A program made the translations under genes and the position numbers. From Polyangia bacterium (GTDB lineage Bacteria; Myxococcota_A; Polyangia; Fen-1088), in the NCBI GenBank assembly GCA_036268875.1, contig DATATI010000041.1:35051-99050 (forward strand): 64,000 nucleotides of DNA, in the 5' to 3' direction. Shown one piece after another: positions 1 through 9,461 of this stretch (its first letter is position 1; each line of letters begins with the position of its first letter). The notes under the pieces were generated by a model. The model worked only from the letters and a program-made list of their open reading frames with translations. It was not told the origin of the DNA and did no database searches.

Positions 1-87
1 GTCGCGGGTGCCCCCGTCGGCGGCCTGGCCGAGTTGACCCAGCTCGACCTCACCGGCGAGCTGGGTCGTCGCGTGTTTGGCAGTTAG
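1..87 (+). CDS. C-terminal tail of an unidentified protein (partial)
   Basis: An open frame enters from the left edge of the window and ends at a TAG at 85-87, giving 28 residues ending in GELGRRVFGS. The codons have the strong G/C third positions of the neighbouring genes and the frame ends shortly before the convergent GH8 gene. This is the pattern expected for the end of a plus-strand gene. The tail is too short to assign a family. Confidence 0.35.
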   Translation, partial: VAGAPVGGLAELTQLDLTGELGRRVFGS

Positions 88-136
88 ATCGCTTTCAAGA
101 GACTGCGCCCGCCGGCTTCGCGGACGCCGCAAGATC

Positions 137-1684
137 TTAAGGGCTGCACGCGCCCGTGGTCCCGGTGGGGATCCACCAGTTGCCGGACACGGCCAGCATC
201 GACAGCAGCGTGATGCTGCCGCCGTAATAGTCGCCGCCGTTGGTGCCTTTCATGTACGTCCAGCCGCGATCCAGCCAGGTCTGGTGGGAGGCGTCGGTGA
301 CCCCGGCGGCGACCATCGGCGAGGTGAACGAGGGGTCACTGCCCCCGGCGTTGCTGTCGTCGCCGGTGGTGGGAAACGACGCCTTCATCGCCGACGGGGT
401 GTCGTTGTATTTGGTGCGCGCCCAGGTGGCCATCTTGTTGTCGACGTCCAGCGAGCCGGCATACCCGAACTGCACAACTGCCACCGCTTGCCGCCACGGC
501 ACACGGCACGAGTTGTAGCCGAAGCAGTCATAGCAAGGCCCTTCGTCGCCGGTGCCGGTCTTCGATCCCACCGGCGGGTTGTCGACCACGAAATCGGGGA
601 CCAGGCCGGTGTCGGCATTGCGCACCTGCTTGAGAATGGCCACCGAGCCAGCGGCGACGTCCGACCAGGCGGCGTGGCCGGTGATGGCCGCGAAGGCCAG
701 CATGTGATCGACCATGTAATCGGAAGGTCGGGTGAGGTCCGGCTTTGATTCAGGCGCCACCGAACCGAGGTGAGTGGGATCGCCGATGTTGAGGCGGGGG
801 AAGAATTGCCCACTGCCGGTGGTGATGAACTTGTCTTCCATGCCCGCGATGACCGACTTGGCGTCGACGAGGTAGTGATTGGTCGCCTCGTCACCCCACT
901 GGTCGTAAGCGATCAGAAGCGAGTAGCCCATGTCCATGTCGCCGTCGGTGGCGGGCGGCTGCGCTTTGATCGTCGGATCGCCGTTGCCCGGCACCACCCA
1001 CGACATGAGGCGCGGATCCGAGCTGGACGGAAACGCTTTTCGCACCCGGTTCAAGCTGTCGAAGACAGTCTTGGCATTGGGATCGTGGCCCGCCATCAAC
1101 GCGGTTATCAGCATGGCGTAGCCGTGGCCTTCAGACTGCGAGACCTGTTTGACGTTCGCCGGCCAGCCGAAGATGTTCCCGGCGGCGCCGGCGGCGATGT
1201 AGTTTTCGCCGTTGACCGCGCCGGCGGTGAATTTTTTGATCAGGGTCTTCCAGACGTCGTAGTAGTGGCCGACGTCGGCGTCCATCGTTGCCTGGGCCAC
1301 CGTCGGGTGAATGCAGGTTGCGCAGCCGGGGTAGCCGCTGTGCTGCGGGAACGGGCGGCGCGGCTGTCCAGCAGCGGCGGTGGCCGTGCACGCGGTGGGC
1401 GCATCGTTCGGGCCTACCACCTTGTCGACGGACGCGTCGGTCGTCGCCGGGTGATCGACGGCGGCGTCGGTCTCGGCCACTCCACCGCCCGCCCCGCCGC
1501 TGGCCGTGACAGCGCCGCCCGAACCATCACCGCTGGTGCCGCCGCTGGCACCGCCCGAGGCGCCGCCGTTCGTGGCGCCGCTGCCGCCCGCCGGCGTGCC
1601 GGCCGACGATCCGCAACCGGCCAGGCTCAGCGACACGCCGAACAGAATCGATGCGATCGACGAAAAAATAGGCGAGCGCGACAT
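137..1684 (-). CDS. Glycoside hydrolase family 8 (endoglucanase-type) lipoprotein
   Basis: Predicted surface-anchored beta-1,4-glycanase (515 aa). The N-terminus is a lipoprotein signal with lipobox LAGC (Cys24). It is followed by a Gly/Ser/Ala-rich linker (about 25-75) of the kind that spaces myxobacterial lipoproteins from the membrane. The catalytic region starts near residue 125. SEGHGYAML contains the probable general acid Glu185, and ATDGDMDMGYSL (Asp247/249) is the second GH8 signature. GH8 enzymes hydrolyse cellulose, chitosan, xylan or lichenan by inversion; the substrate cannot be read from sequence. The gene stands alone, divergent from the EI24-like gene. Family call is firm, substrate unknown. 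Confidence 0.85.
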   Translation of the reverse strand: MSRSPIFSSIASILFGVSLSLAGCGSSAGTPAGGSGATNGGASGGASGGTSGDGSGGAVTASGGAGGGVAETDAAVDHPATTDASVDKVVGPNDAPTACTATAAAGQPRRPFPQHSGYPGCATCIHPTVAQATMDADVGHYYDVWKTLIKKFTAGAVNGENYIAAGAAGNIFGWPANVKQVSQSEGHGYAMLITALMAGHDPNAKTVFDSLNRVRKAFPSSSDPRLMSWVVPGNGDPTIKAQPPATDGDMDMGYSLLIAYDQWGDEATNHYLVDAKSVIAGMEDKFITTGSGQFFPRLNIGDPTHLGSVAPESKPDLTRPSDYMVDHMLAFAAITGHAAWSDVAAGSVAILKQVRNADTGLVPDFVVDNPPVGSKTGTGDEGPCYDCFGYNSCRVPWRQAVAVVQFGYAGSLDVDNKMATWARTKYNDTPSAMKASFPTTGDDSNAGGSDPSFTSPMVAAGVTDASHQTWLDRGWTYMKGTNGGDYYGGSITLLSMLAVSGNWWIPTGTTGACSP

Positions 1685-1801
1685 GGCGGCGCTCAGGATG
1701 CCGCCATCGCCGCCAACGGGGCAAGCCCGATTGACCGGGCCGGTCTGACCGGCCGCACTCTCATTACGGGCGGCCCGGGCAAGAGGGTGTAAACTTCGGC
1801 G

Positions 1802-2560
1802 GTGGGCTTCGTCCGCGGATTCATGGCGCCGTTTCGCGGCGGGTTGTTCATCGCGCGGCAGCGCATGTGGCGGTACCTGTTCGTGCCGTTATTGCTGAAC
1901 GTGGCACTGGCGGTGGGGACGCTGTGGGCCGCCGCGGTTTACTGGCATCAAGAGCTGGCCACGCATCTCCAATCGTCGCCGATTGTTGGTTGGATTTTGC
2001 TTGGCGCCATCACCTTGGTGGGCGGCGCGGTGCTGTTCATTGTTCTACAGCCGGTGCTGGGCGCGATCTTCAACGACCGCCTGAGCGAGAAGGTGGAGCA
2101 CAAGATTCGCGGCGCCGCGCCGGTAGCGCCTTTCCTGGCGTCCACCGGCCAGGCGATCGTGCACGGTCTGTTGAAGCTGCTGCTGTATGGAATCGCCTTG
2201 CTGGTCGGGCTGACCCTCACCGCGCTGACCGGGGTGGGCAGCTTGATCGGCATCGGCCTCGGCGGGTTATTCTTGGCCTATGACGGCTTCGATTACCCGC
2301 TGTCGCGCCGGGGGAAAACCTTCGCCGGCAAGTGGAGCTACCTGGCGCGCCACCCGGCGCAGACGGTCGGCTTTGGCCTCGGCGCCACAGTGCTGTACTT
2401 GATTCCGCTGGCTTTCATCGTGGCGCCGCCATTCGCCGCAGCCGGAGCCACGCTGGCGTTCCTGGACGCTGACGCCAAGGCGACGGCGAAAGCGGCCCGC
2501 AAGGCCGCGCGCTCGGCAGCGGTGGGCGGCGCCGGCAAGCAGGTGGCGGGAAGCTCCTAG
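1802..2560 (+). CDS. EI24/CysZ-like integral membrane protein
   Basis: A 252-aa polytopic membrane protein of the EI24 domain family, which includes the sulfate transporter CysZ and eukaryotic etoposide-induced 2.4. The opening FVRGFMAPFRGGLFI is characteristic. Hydrophobic segments lie near residues 25-48, 60-85, 120-160 and 190-220, and an Ala/Lys-rich tail follows. The start is GTG at 1802; an in-frame ATG at 1823 is an alternative. No cys genes lie nearby, so sulfate transport is not supported by context. Confidence 0.75.
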   Translation: MGFVRGFMAPFRGGLFIARQRMWRYLFVPLLLNVALAVGTLWAAAVYWHQELATHLQSSPIVGWILLGAITLVGGAVLFIVLQPVLGAIFNDRLSEKVEHKIRGAAPVAPFLASTGQAIVHGLLKLLLYGIALLVGLTLTALTGVGSLIGIGLGGLFLAYDGFDYPLSRRGKTFAGKWSYLARHPAQTVGFGLGATVLYLIPLAFIVAPPFAAAGATLAFLDADAKATAKAARKAARSAAVGGAGKQVAGSS

Positions 2561-2687
2561 ACAGCGATCGTGAGCCGGCATACCTTCCAATTGACATTTC
2601 AGCTGGTTAGGTCAGATAAATACCGGGCATTGCTTCCCCGAAATTCCCCATGGTGAGTGGTCAGGTCGAAAAGAGGGTCGCGTCGCT

Positions 2688-5495
2688 TTGAAGAAGCCCA
2701 TCCCATTCGGCAAGTACTACCTCCTCGAGCGGATCAACGTCGGAGGCATGGCCGAGGTCTTCAAGGCCAAGGCCTTCGGCGTGGAGGGCTTCGAGCGCAT
2801 GCTGGCGGTCAAGCGCATCCTCCCGAACATCGCCGAGGACGAAGAGTTCATCACGATGTTCATCGACGAGGCGAAGATCGCGGTGCAGCTGCAGCACGCG
2901 AACATCGCTCAAATTTTCGATCTCGGTAAGGTCGACGAGAGTTACTTCATCGCGCTTGAGTACGTGAATGGGCGCGACCTGCGGTCAATCTTCGATCGGG
3001 CGCGGGCCAAGGGCGAGGTGATGCCCATTCGCCAGGCCTGTTACGTCGTCATGCAGGTGTGCGAGGGCCTGGACTATGCCCACAACAAGCGCGACGGCCA
3101 GGGCCGCGAGCTGCACCTGGTCCACCGCGACATCTCGCCGCAGAACGTGCTGGTCGGATACGAAGGCGAGATCAAGCTGATCGACTTTGGTATCGCCAAG
3201 GCAGCTGGCAAGGCGTCCAAGACCCAGGCGGGAATCCTGAAGGGCAAGTTCGGCTATATGTCGCCCGAGCAGGTGCGCGGCCTGCCCATCGACCGGCGCA
3301 GCGACATCTTCTCGGTCGGGATCGTGCTTTACGAGATGCTGACCAACGAAAGGCTGTTCGTCGGTGAGAGCGACTTTTCCACCCTGGAGAAGGTCCGCAA
3401 CGTCGAGATCATGCCGCCGTCGTCGTACAACCGGAACATCCCCGGCGAGCTGGAGCGCATCTCGCTGAAGGCGCTGGCCAAGGATCCGGAAGATCGCTAT
3501 CAGAACGCCATCGATCTGCACGACGACCTGCAGGCATTTTTGTACACGGTGGGCGAGCTATATTCGCGCAAGGATCTGGCGGCTTGGATGAAGAAGATGT
3601 TCGCCACCGAGATCGAAGACGACAACGCGAAGATCGAGCAGTTTCGTCAAATCGCCGCCCCGTCCAGCCGCAAGGACGCGGACGATAACTTCCTGGGCGC
3701 CGCTTCCGGCAACGGCGCCAAAAAGGTGAAGAAGAGCGTGCCCGATTCACCGATGGGATGGGATGACGAAGAGCTGGACACCCAGATCTTCGACAAGGAA
3801 CCAAGCGACGAGATAAAGACGCTGGAAACGGAAGACCTCTTTTACGAGGACGACGACCGCACCGTCGCCAATCAACCGGCGCCGGATATTTTGCGGGCCG
3901 CCACCGCGCCCGATCTGGTGGCGACGCCGAAGCCGCGCCTGCTGGCCAAGCCAACGGCGGGCCACGGCAGTGGTCCTGCGCCTGGGTCTTCTACGGGTGG
4001 CGGTCGCGGGATACCGGGCCCCGGGGGATCGGGCTCGGGACCGGTGCCGGCGCCGCGGCCGGTGCGGGCCCCGGCTTCGCCGCGACAGACGCTGATGGGC
4101 ATGCCGGCGCCCGGACTGCCCTCGCCGCTGTCTCGTCCGCCCGCGGACGGCGGTGGACTGCCGCCGCCCGGACACGGGGCGGCGCTGCGGCCGAAGACGC
4201 AGCCGTCGATGCCGGTATCGTCACACGTCCCGCCCGCCGGACCAGCCGCACCGGCGCCGATGGCCTCCGGTTCGTCAGCGTCGCACCCGGCCTTCTCGTT
4301 CGAGAGTCCGGCGCCGTTCGGCAGCGGATCGTTCCTGACCGGCGGTCCGGAGAGAAACGCGCGCGGCGGAAAATACGCGGCGATGGTCTTCCTGGCCTTG
4401 CTGGTGATCGGCGGGACGGTCGCTTACTGGTACTACAGCAGCAACAAGCCGGGGCAGGTGCAGATCGCCACCGTGCCCTCCGACGCCACCGTGCTCATCG
4501 ACAACGTCAAGGTCGCCGATCACTCGCCGGTGACGATCGAAAAGCCGCTGGGTCAATACACCTTGTCCGTCACCCACGACGGGTACGTGCGCAGCGATCA
4601 GAACATCGAGGTGAAGGCCGGCCAACCGGTGGCGCTGAACATCGCCCTTGAACCGTCGCCCGACACCGGGTTCGAACTGACCAGCGATCCGCCCGGAGGC
4701 ATGGTCTGGCTGGACGGCGCGGTGATCAACGGCGCCAACGGACCGGCGCGCACCGACTTTCGCGCCTACCGCATTCCGCCCGGCCACCACGTCATCGAGA
4801 TCAAGGGCGAGAGTCGTTTCAAGCCCTGGAAGCAGGACATCGAGATCGAGCCAGGATCGATCCGCAAGGTGCACGCCACGCTGGTGCAGGTGGGTGCCGG
4901 CGCCGGGAGCGCCGAGCGCGAACCCAGCAAGCCGGCGCCGAAACCCGAGCCGACGCCAGTGGTCGCCGCGGCGCCGGCGCCGATCGAGGCACCCCCGCCA
5001 CCCCCACCGCGTCCGACGGTGGCAGTGAATACGCCGCCCCCGTCGCCGCCGTCTACCAGCAAGCCGCCGTCGACCGCATCTTCCGAGACCGGCGCCGGCA
5101 CGGCGAGCAGCAGCGGCTCCAGCAATCGGTCGTCGTCGACGACGTCCCCCGGTTCGTCGCGGGCCGCCTCGACGCCCTCCGTGCCCGCCGTCGCCCGCCG
5201 CCGCCGCGACACCACCGACGACGACAGCACGCCCACCAGCAGCCCGAAGGGCATCTACGGCGAGAGCGGCGACTGTGTCATCACCGTCGGCTCGCGTCCG
5301 TGGTCGGAGGTCTGGATCGACGGCAAGAACACCACCAAGCACACGCCGATCGCCGATCTGAAGGTTCCCTGCGGCCGGCACCGGCTGGGGTTCAAGCGTC
5401 CCGACCTGCAGATCGATCGCACGGAATCCATCACCGTTCGATCGGGCGAGAAGTTCAAGCAGGTCTACACGCTGACCAAAGAAGCCGATTTCTAG
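2688..5495 (+). CDS. Transmembrane Ser/Thr protein kinase with PEGA domains
   Basis: Hanks-type kinase of 935 aa. The kinase domain covers about residues 8-285: Gly-rich loop NVGGMAEV, catalytic Lys42 (AVK), HRD at 146-148 with QN following, DFG at 166-168, and MSPEQ in place of APE. A long Pro/Gly/Ala linker (about 400-560) contains RQTLMGM around Thr468. One membrane helix (about 563-583) is followed by outward-facing PEGA-type domains: two in tandem (about 589-735) and one at the C-terminus (about 865-930), separated by a Pro/Ser-rich stretch. The start is TTG, with a purine-rich AAAAGAGGG about 10 bases upstream. It probably relays an envelope signal; substrates are unknown. Confidence 0.93.
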   Translation: MKKPIPFGKYYLLERINVGGMAEVFKAKAFGVEGFERMLAVKRILPNIAEDEEFITMFIDEAKIAVQLQHANIAQIFDLGKVDESYFIALEYVNGRDLRSIFDRARAKGEVMPIRQACYVVMQVCEGLDYAHNKRDGQGRELHLVHRDISPQNVLVGYEGEIKLIDFGIAKAAGKASKTQAGILKGKFGYMSPEQVRGLPIDRRSDIFSVGIVLYEMLTNERLFVGESDFSTLEKVRNVEIMPPSSYNRNIPGELERISLKALAKDPEDRYQNAIDLHDDLQAFLYTVGELYSRKDLAAWMKKMFATEIEDDNAKIEQFRQIAAPSSRKDADDNFLGAASGNGAKKVKKSVPDSPMGWDDEELDTQIFDKEPSDEIKTLETEDLFYEDDDRTVANQPAPDILRAATAPDLVATPKPRLLAKPTAGHGSGPAPGSSTGGGRGIPGPGGSGSGPVPAPRPVRAPASPRQTLMGMPAPGLPSPLSRPPADGGGLPPPGHGAALRPKTQPSMPVSSHVPPAGPAAPAPMASGSSASHPAFSFESPAPFGSGSFLTGGPERNARGGKYAAMVFLALLVIGGTVAYWYYSSNKPGQVQIATVPSDATVLIDNVKVADHSPVTIEKPLGQYTLSVTHDGYVRSDQNIEVKAGQPVALNIALEPSPDTGFELTSDPPGGMVWLDGAVINGANGPARTDFRAYRIPPGHHVIEIKGESRFKPWKQDIEIEPGSIRKVHATLVQVGAGAGSAEREPSKPAPKPEPTPVVAAAPAPIEAPPPPPPRPTVAVNTPPPSPPSTSKPPSTASSETGAGTASSSGSSNRSSSTTSPGSSRAASTPSVPAVARRRRDTTDDDSTPTSSPKGIYGESGDCVITVGSRPWSEVWIDGKNTTKHTPIADLKVPCGRHRLGFKRPDLQIDRTESITVRSGEKFKQVYTLTKEADF

Positions 5496-5507
5496 AGAGG
5501 CCTGCTG

Positions 5508-7052
5508 ATGTCGTTGAAGGTCGAGGCAACGCCAGCCGGGCTTGGCGAGGGAACCCCGGCCCATCACTTGCCGGTTGCGGCTGTTGCGCCGCCGTCGCGT
5601 GCTGATGCGCTGGAGGCCGAGTGGCGCGCCTATTTCCGCAGGCGGCCCGACGACATCGCCCATCCGGCGGCGCGCGACTTCATGAACCGCGATCTGGCAG
5701 TGGCGCTGGCCCGCCTGATTCCCGCGGACGCCTCGGTGCTGGAGCTCGGCTGCGGCCGCGGCGACCTGCTGGCGGCGCTGCCGCAGGCCGAACGCCAGGG
5801 CGTGGATTTCTTGCCCGAGACCGTCGACGAGGCGCGCGTTCGCCATCCCGCGCTGTCCTTCGCCGTCGACGACGCCACCCACCCGCCCGCCCCCGGCGCG
5901 CCGGGCTGGGACGCGGTGATCTGCGATCGCCTCTGCCACAGCGTCCTCGACATCAAGGCGTTGCTGACCGGCTGCAAACGTCGCCTGCGCGAGGGCGGCC
6001 GCATTTACCTCACCTGCTTCAATTACTTGTGGGAGCTGCCCACGCGCCTGGCCGAGGTGGCGGGCTGGAAGCAGCCGGCGCCCACCGCCAACTGGCTGTC
6101 GGACAGCGACTTTCGCAATCTGTTCGACATCAGCGGCCTCGAGGTGGTCCGCTTTGAAGATCGCCTGCTGTTGCCGCTGCAGATCGCGGGTGCGTCGTCG
6201 ATCGTCAACCGCTATCTCGTGCGCATGCCCGGGATGCAGCACCTGTCGCTGTACCGGATCTACGTCCTGCGCGAACGCGAGCGCGATCGGGGCCGCGACG
6301 CCGCCGTCATCCGCCAGCGCCAGCGCATCGGCGCCAGCGTCAGCGTGGTAGTGCCGACGCGCAACGAAGCCGGCAACGTTCAGGCGGCCATCGACCGCAC
6401 CCCGGTGATGGGCTCATCGACCGAGCTTGTCTTCGTCGAGGGCGGGTCGTCCGACGGCACCTGGCAGACCATCCAGGGGTGCATCCGCCACTATCAAGGA
6501 CCGCTGACGCTGCGGGCGTTTCAGCAAACGGGCAAAGGGAAGGGTGATGCCGTGCGCCTGGGGTTCGCCCAGGCCACCGGCGATCTTCTGATGATCCTGG
6601 ACGCCGATCTCACGGTTCCGCCCGAAGATCTGCCGGGCTTTTACGAGGTGGCCACCCGCGGCCACGCCGATTTTATTCAGGGCACGCGCCTGGTTTATCC
6701 GATGGAGAAGGGCGCCATGCGCTTCTTCAACAAGCTGGGCAACGTGGCCTTCTCCCAGCTTTTCTCTTACTTGTTGCAGCAGCCGATCCGCGACACTCTG
6801 TGCGGGACCAAGGTGCTCTGGCGGGCGGACTACGAACGCATTGCCGCCGCCCGGCATTACTTCGGCGACTTTGATCCATTCGGCGACTTTGACCTCATCT
6901 TTGGCGCCGCCCGGTTGAATTTGAAGATCGCCGAGATCCCGGTGCGCTATCGCGATCGCACTTACGGCGAGACCAACATCGCCCGCTGGAAGCACGGCTG
7001 GCTGCTTTTGCGCATGTCCGCGGTGGCGGCGCGCAAGATCCGCTTCGTCTGA
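5508..7052 (+). CDS. Fusion of class I SAM methyltransferase and GT2 glycosyltransferase
   Basis: Single 514-aa protein with two enzyme halves. Residues about 35-250 form a Rossmann methyltransferase: motif I is VLELGCGRGDLLA at 77-89 and EGGRIYLTC marks the post-motif strand. Residues about 275-514 form a GT-A glycosyltransferase family 2 domain like dolichol-phosphate mannose synthase: VSVVVPTRNEAGNV at about 278, GGSSDGTW, and the metal-binding DAD at 365-367. It starts 12 bases after the kinase stop and is followed 5 bases later by another methyltransferase, so the genes are probably co-transcribed. The likely role is glycosyl transfer to a lipid carrier or surface glycan plus a methylation step; the substrates are unknown. 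Confidence 0.85.
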   Translation: MSLKVEATPAGLGEGTPAHHLPVAAVAPPSRADALEAEWRAYFRRRPDDIAHPAARDFMNRDLAVALARLIPADASVLELGCGRGDLLAALPQAERQGVDFLPETVDEARVRHPALSFAVDDATHPPAPGAPGWDAVICDRLCHSVLDIKALLTGCKRRLREGGRIYLTCFNYLWELPTRLAEVAGWKQPAPTANWLSDSDFRNLFDISGLEVVRFEDRLLLPLQIAGASSIVNRYLVRMPGMQHLSLYRIYVLRERERDRGRDAAVIRQRQRIGASVSVVVPTRNEAGNVQAAIDRTPVMGSSTELVFVEGGSSDGTWQTIQGCIRHYQGPLTLRAFQQTGKGKGDAVRLGFAQATGDLLMILDADLTVPPEDLPGFYEVATRGHADFIQGTRLVYPMEKGAMRFFNKLGNVAFSQLFSYLLQQPIRDTLCGTKVLWRADYERIAAARHYFGDFDPFGDFDLIFGAARLNLKIAEIPVRYRDRTYGETNIARWKHGWLLLRMSAVAARKIRFV

Positions 7053-7057
7053 CGGCG

Positions 7058-7828
7058 ATGCTGACGCCCGCCCAGCGCGCCGACACCCTGAAGCGTTTCG
7101 ACCAGCACCGCCGCGCCTGGGCGGAGAACCCGACTTTACAAATTCTTTACGGAGAGTGGTACGGCCGCATTCGCCGCCACCTGCCGCCGCCGGTCGACGG
7201 GCCGTGGTGGGAGCTCGGCTCTGGGCCCGGTTTCGCCCGGAGGTTCATCCCGGAGCTGTCGCTTTCGGATCTGGTGGCCGCGCCCTGGCACGATCGGGAG
7301 ATCGCCGCCGACGCCTTGCCGTTCGCCGACGGCAGCGTGGGGGCGCTGGTGCTGTTCGACGTGCTTCACCATTTGCCGTCATCGGCCCGATTCTTCGCCG
7401 AGGCGACCCGGGTCTTGCGCACGGGCGGGCGGGTGGTGCTGTGCGAACCGGGGATCAGTCCCTTGTCGTTCCCGGTCTACAAGTTCCTGCACGAGGAGCC
7501 TCTGCGCCTGTTCGTCGATCCCTTTGTGATGGGGACGGTCACAGAGGGCGCCGACAAGGATCCCTTCGATTCGAACCAGGCTATCCCCTCGCTGATGTTC
7601 GGGCGGCCAGGGGGACGGCGGCGCTTCCGCCACATGTTCCCCACCCTGGAGATCCGCACTGTTGAACGCCTGGCCGGCCTTAGTTATCCGGCCTCGGGGG
7701 GATTTTCGCGAGGTCCTTTGCTGCCGGCGCCACTGTGGCGGCGATTGTTTGCTGTCGAACGGTTCCTGCCACAATGGATTTTCAGTTTGATCGGTTTTCG
7801 TTTGCTGATCGTACTGGAAAAACAGTGA
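7058..7828 (+). CDS. Class I SAM-dependent methyltransferase
   Basis: A 256-aa methyltransferase. Motif I is WWELGSGPGFARRF near residue 47. The region ALPFADGSVGALVLFDVLHHL near 85-105 gives the acidic and post-I motifs, and RTGGRVVLCEPGI is the motif III strand. The C-terminal half (from about 140) carries FGRPGGRRRFRHMFP, probably substrate-specific. It begins 5 bases after the methyltransferase-GT2 fusion, so it likely acts in the same pathway. The substrate is unknown; an O-methyl sugar or lipid is a guess from context. Confidence 0.8.
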   Translation: MLTPAQRADTLKRFDQHRRAWAENPTLQILYGEWYGRIRRHLPPPVDGPWWELGSGPGFARRFIPELSLSDLVAAPWHDREIAADALPFADGSVGALVLFDVLHHLPSSARFFAEATRVLRTGGRVVLCEPGISPLSFPVYKFLHEEPLRLFVDPFVMGTVTEGADKDPFDSNQAIPSLMFGRPGGRRRFRHMFPTLEIRTVERLAGLSYPASGGFSRGPLLPAPLWRRLFAVERFLPQWIFSLIGFRLLIVLEKQ

Positions 7829-7938
7829 CCAAACGCGATGCGTCTCTTTCGTCGGTTGATCCTGGTCGCCGCCACCGCTCGCCGGTCGTGCTAAGGTGCG
7901 CCTCTATATTCTTGGATTGATGGCGCTGCGAGATTCCA

Positions 7939-8811
7939 GTGAAATTTCAGCACACGCGTACCTTGCTGTCGGCCGCCGCGCTCCTGGCGTTTGGCTGCGG
8001 CGCCGAGCCGGGGCCAGGTTTGATTCCCGGGGTCGACTCTGGTCTGCCGCCTGATCCGACCGGGACCGGCGGCGCGGCGATCGACGCTGACGGAACCGGC
8101 GGTACGCCGGACGGGACCGGCGGCGCGGTGATCCCCATCGGCGGCAGCGGCGGCGACATGGGGATGGATGCCGCGGTCGACGTCGCCCAGGACACCGCTC
8201 CGGTCGATGTGCCGGTGCTCAGCGACGGCGGCGCCGACGTACCGGTCGGGCCCTTCACCTGCAATCAACTGCTGGGTCCGTCCAACATCACGCAGTGGTG
8301 GCCGGTATTCGAAGCTCTGATGAACGGCGACCACTGGCAATACATGGCCGGCTTGCACGCCTTCGTAGACAACTGGGCCGATCCGAACAGCCCGTTCTGG
8401 ACGACGGCGGTGACGTCACCGTGCACCAGCGGTGCAAAGAATCCCGATCGGGTGCTGCTGGTCGTCTTCAGCACGACGCTGACGCAGGCCGCTTTCCAGC
8501 CGGCCATTACCAAGGCCGTGGCCACCATCAAAACAAAATATCCCGGCGTCAAACGCATCGAGCTTTTGACCAACCCGCGCAGCCCGATGAACAAGCTGTG
8601 CACCGGCGACGATCCGAACAGCGTGGTGCCGCCATACATCGACCAGGCCATTCAAAACGTCGCCGATCAATCCGGCGGGGACGTGACGGTGGGCCCAAAG
8701 ATCGAGGTCGGCTCGTGCACTTGGTGGGACGCGCACGGCACAGATTTCACCTCCACCGGCGCCGCGGGCGTCGGTGCGCTGTACGGCGCGTACTACAAGA
8801 CCCGCCTTTAA
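7939..8811 (+). CDS. Secreted lipoprotein with Gly-Thr-rich linker, unknown function
   Basis: A 290-aa protein (GTG start) with a lipoprotein signal ending LAFGC (Cys20). A low-complexity linker (about 30-75) with repeated GTGG blocks follows, then a globular domain from about residue 95. That domain contains NGDHWQYMAGLHAFVDNW, a strand DRVLLVVFSTT, an ELLTNPRSP segment and a final WWDAHGTDF. The alternation of strands with short polar loops hints at an SGNH-hydrolase-like fold, but I cannot point to a catalytic triad with certainty. Its stop overlaps the stop of the convergent methyltransferase gene. Confidence 0.7.
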   Translation: MKFQHTRTLLSAAALLAFGCGAEPGPGLIPGVDSGLPPDPTGTGGAAIDADGTGGTPDGTGGAVIPIGGSGGDMGMDAAVDVAQDTAPVDVPVLSDGGADVPVGPFTCNQLLGPSNITQWWPVFEALMNGDHWQYMAGLHAFVDNWADPNSPFWTTAVTSPCTSGAKNPDRVLLVVFSTTLTQAAFQPAITKAVATIKTKYPGVKRIELLTNPRSPMNKLCTGDDPNSVVPPYIDQAIQNVADQSGGDVTVGPKIEVGSCTWWDAHGTDFTSTGAAGVGALYGAYYKTRL

Positions 8812-9461
8812 GGCGAGGTCCTGGTCTTGGTCCAGGCGCTGCACTGATAAAGCGCGGCGGTGACCGGGGCCAGCGGCGGGAAGGCCACCCGGGCCAGCGG
8901 CGTCAGCACGCGCCCCAGGGCGGCGGCGATGCGCGCCGGCGGGCTGACGTGGTGGTCGTCGATGCCGTGAAACCCGATGGCTTCGAAGGCGCGGGTCATC
9001 AGGCGGCTGACCATCGGGTAGCCGGTGACCAGCGTGCCGCCCGGGGCCAGGGCGCGAGCCAGGCCGCGCGCAGCGCCGTCGGCGTCGGCGATGTGCTCCA
9101 GCACGGAGAAGCAGACGATGGCGTCGAAGCGATCGGCGGGCAGATCGTCGTCGCGCAGCAGATCGGCGCGCCGAAAAACCGCCTGGCATCCCGGTGCCAC
9201 CTGCGATTGCAGGCCAGCCGCCAGCGTCAGATCGGTGCCGGTATATTCGGCGTATCGCTTGGTCAGCGTCGACACCAGCACGCCGCTGCCCACGCCGATC
9301 TCCAGCACGCGATGCCCACCCGATGGCAGCAGATCCAGGCCCATCTGCAGGCGGTGCCGGTAAAGCCAGCCCACCCACCGGTGGTAGTAGTACGGCAGCG
9401 GATCGTGGGCGTCGTTCGGGCGCAGGACGCCGGCCGCCGGCAGCTCAAGGCGCAGGGGCAC
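8808..9461 (-). CDS. Class I SAM-dependent methyltransferase
   Basis: A 217-aa methyltransferase. VLEIGVGSGVLV near residue 52 is motif I, FDAIVCFSVLEHI near 115 is the motif II region, and APGGTLVTGYP gives motif III. It is the last gene of a minus-strand operon: its GTG start overlaps the end of the TPR-like gene by 17 bases. The N-terminal PYYYHRWVGWLYRHR is unusual for soluble methyltransferases and could bind a lipid-linked substrate, but this is inference. Confidence 0.8.
   Translation of the reverse strand: MPLRLELPAAGVLRPNDAHDPLPYYYHRWVGWLYRHRLQMGLDLLPSGGHRVLEIGVGSGVLVSTLTKRYAEYTGTDLTLAAGLQSQVAPGCQAVFRRADLLRDDDLPADRFDAIVCFSVLEHIADADGAARGLARALAPGGTLVTGYPMVSRLMTRAFEAIGFHGIDDHHVSPPARIAAALGRVLTPLARVAFPPLAPVTAALYQCSAWTKTRTSP

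Noticed and set aside
4275..6242. Long minus-strand frame across the kinase and the methyltransferase-GT2 fusion
   Set aside because: Arg/Gly/His-rich translation without domains, and it spans two well-supported plus-strand genes.
8080..8160. GTGG-coding repeats as a possible CRISPR or minisatellite
   Set aside because: They are short, imperfect and in frame, encoding a lipoprotein linker of a common type.
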